Origin: Thermoplasmata archaeon
Lineage (GTDB): Archaea; Thermoplasmatota; Thermoplasmata; Lutacidiplasmatales; UBA184
Length of the DNA: 14,241 nt
Direction of reading: 5' to 3'
Assembly (NCBI GenBank): GCA_030046135.1
Contig: JASIEC010000004.1
Span: forward strand, 1-14,241
The notes below the pieces were generated by a model. It had not been told where the DNA came from, did no database searches, and worked only from the letters and a program-made list of their open reading frames with translations. The stretch's first letter is position 1. The number at the start of each line of letters is the position of its first letter. Below are positions 13,235 through 14,241 of the stretch, piece by piece. Position numbers and translations under genes: made by a program.

Positions 13235-14241
13235 GTGTCCGCCGAGTCGGGAGGGCCGTCCGGCGCCGACACCTCGATCTCCCTCTCCGCCTCGGAGCGC
13301 AAGCTCCTCACCGCCCTCCGCTCGTCCCAGGATCTCCCCGTCGACGAGGAGTCCCTGCCGGTCGAGGTCGGGGAGAGCGCGGACGCCGTCCGCGGGAGCC
13401 TCCAGCGACTGCGCTCGAAGCGGCTCGCCGTGGTCCACGAAGAGCACACCTCGATCCCTCGCCTCACGCCCCGGGGCGAGGCGATCCGGCGCGCCGGCCT
13501 CCCCGAGCGGCGACTGTTCGAGGCGCTCCGACGTCGCGGCTCGCTCGGGCTCGACGAGCTCGCGGCCGAGGGGCTCCAGGGCGAGGAGCGCTCCGCCGCC
13601 ATCGGGATCCTCCGGCGGCAGGGTCTGCTCGCCGAGGGGATGCCGCTCCGATGGGTCGGGCCCGCGCCCCCGACGGAGCCCGAGTTTCCCGAGGAGGCGC
13701 TCCTCGGATCGCTCTCGCGCGGCGAGGTTCCGTCCGACGCCGAGTCGATTCGCTCGCTCGAGCGGCGCGGGCTCGTCCGGATCGAGCACCGCTCGCGGAA
13801 GCGTTGGGCGCCGTCCGAGGAAGGGCGGTCCCTTGTCCTCGCCCCCGAGGGGGTGGAGCCGATCGGGGGCGTGACCCCGTCGCTGCTCTCGGGCGGGGGA
13901 TGGAAGGACCGACCGTTCCGGCCGTACGACGTCCGCGCCCCGGTCCCCCGGCTCCAAGGGGCTCGGCCGAACCCGTACGTGCGCTGGCTCCACGACTTCG
14001 AGGAGATGCTCCTCGGGCTCGGGTTCGAGGAGGCGGAGGGCCCTCTCCTCGAGACGGAGTTCTGGAACAACGACGTCCTGTTCATGCCCCAGGACCACCC
14101 GGCCCGATCGATCCACGACGCGCTCGCCGTGGTGGGCGTCGCCGGGCACGCGCCCCCCGCCGAGCTCCTCGCCCGCGTCGCCGCTGCCCACGAGGGCCGA
14201 GCCCTGCCGGGCGAGGAGCACCCGCTCGGCCCCGGGTGGGC
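13235..14241 (+). CDS. pheS: Phenylalanyl-tRNA synthetase alpha subunit, archaeal type (5' part)
   Basis: The catalytic subunit of PheRS, which charges tRNA-Phe with phenylalanine as a tetramer with PheT. 335 codons are visible and the frame runs off the right edge. The N-terminal 205 residues look like three winged-helix units, as in archaeal/eukaryotic PheRS (for example SASERKLLTAL with RLTPRGEAIRRAGLPERRL at 76-94, ERRLFEALRRRGSLGLDELA, then FPEEALLGSLSRGEV). The aminoacylation domain begins with LLSGGGWKDRPFRPYDVRAP (217-236). Class II motif 1 is around 245-275 (LGFEEAEGPLLETEFWNNDV) and is followed by LFMPQDHPAR (282-291). After it, HDALAV stands where most relatives have a QDTFYL-like sequence. 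GTG 13235 is the only plausible start between the peptidase stop and the first conserved residues; no ribosome site is visible. pheT is expected downstream or elsewhere. Confidence 0.95.
   Translation, partial: MSAESGGPSGADTSISLSASERKLLTALRSSQDLPVDEESLPVEVGESADAVRGSLQRLRSKRLAVVHEEHTSIPRLTPRGEAIRRAGLPERRLFEALRRRGSLGLDELAAEGLQGEERSAAIGILRRQGLLAEGMPLRWVGPAPPTEPEFPEEALLGSLSRGEVPSDAESIRSLERRGLVRIEHRSRKRWAPSEEGRSLVLAPEGVEPIGGVTPSLLSGGGWKDRPFRPYDVRAPVPRLQGARPNPYVRWLHDFEEMLLGLGFEEAEGPLLETEFWNNDVLFMPQDHPARSIHDALAVVGVAGHAPPAELLARVAAAHEGRALPGEEHPLGPGW

Noticed and set aside
13208..14221. Minus-strand open frame of 337 codons at the right end
   Set aside because: It is antisense to pheS, whose plus-strand translation shows clear PheRS motifs.

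Overview
This is a high-GC (roughly 70% by eye) archaeal window. The evidence for Archaea is an archaeal/eukaryotic-type phenylalanyl-tRNA synthetase alpha subunit, an archaeal-type SRP54, a Pth2-type peptidyl-tRNA hydrolase, and TATA-like boxes at archaeal promoter distances. Surface repeats of the 'FQESGLP...W-V' type, which I associate with thermopsins and other surface proteins of Thermoplasmata, together with an S53 (acid-active) peptidase, suggest a heterotrophic member of Ca. Thermoplasmatota, perhaps acidophilic. The lineage is inferred, not proven.

Layout: (1) Positions 1-2501, minus strand: the end of an oligopeptide ABC transporter operon, dppB-like then dppC-like, and probably the first codons of the next gene (ATPase?) running off the left edge. 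(2) Positions 2502-2735: a compact divergent promoter region with a TATA-like box for each direction and the same 8-base box just upstream of each. (3) Positions 2736-6842, plus strand: a very long family 5 solute-binding protein carrying six C-terminal surface repeats, a membrane anchor and a Pro-rich tail. (4) Positions 6897-9153, minus strand: a housekeeping cluster srp54 - DUF1616-like membrane/coiled-coil protein - pth2, tightly packed with an 11-base overlap. (5) Positions 9292-10749, plus strand: a GltD-like Fe-S/FAD/NAD(P) oxidoreductase divergent from srp54. (6) Positions 10805-13180, plus strand: a membrane-anchored S53 sedolisin/kumamolisin-like peptidase with propeptide. (7) Positions 13235 to the right edge: the 5' part of pheS. 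Intergenic spaces are all under 240 bases; no RNA gene, insertion sequence, CRISPR array or clear T-rich terminator was seen.

Read together, the binding protein and permeases form a peptide importer, and the surface-anchored acid peptidase a few kilobases away could supply its peptides. Both surface proteins share one C-terminal plan: beta-rich extracellular domain, single membrane helix, arginines, long proline-rich tail. The rest is core translation and secretion machinery. The most interesting points are the repeat-bearing binding protein, the consistent pairing of cysteines in exported parts, the symmetric promoter boxes, and the altered flavin motif in the oxidoreductase.
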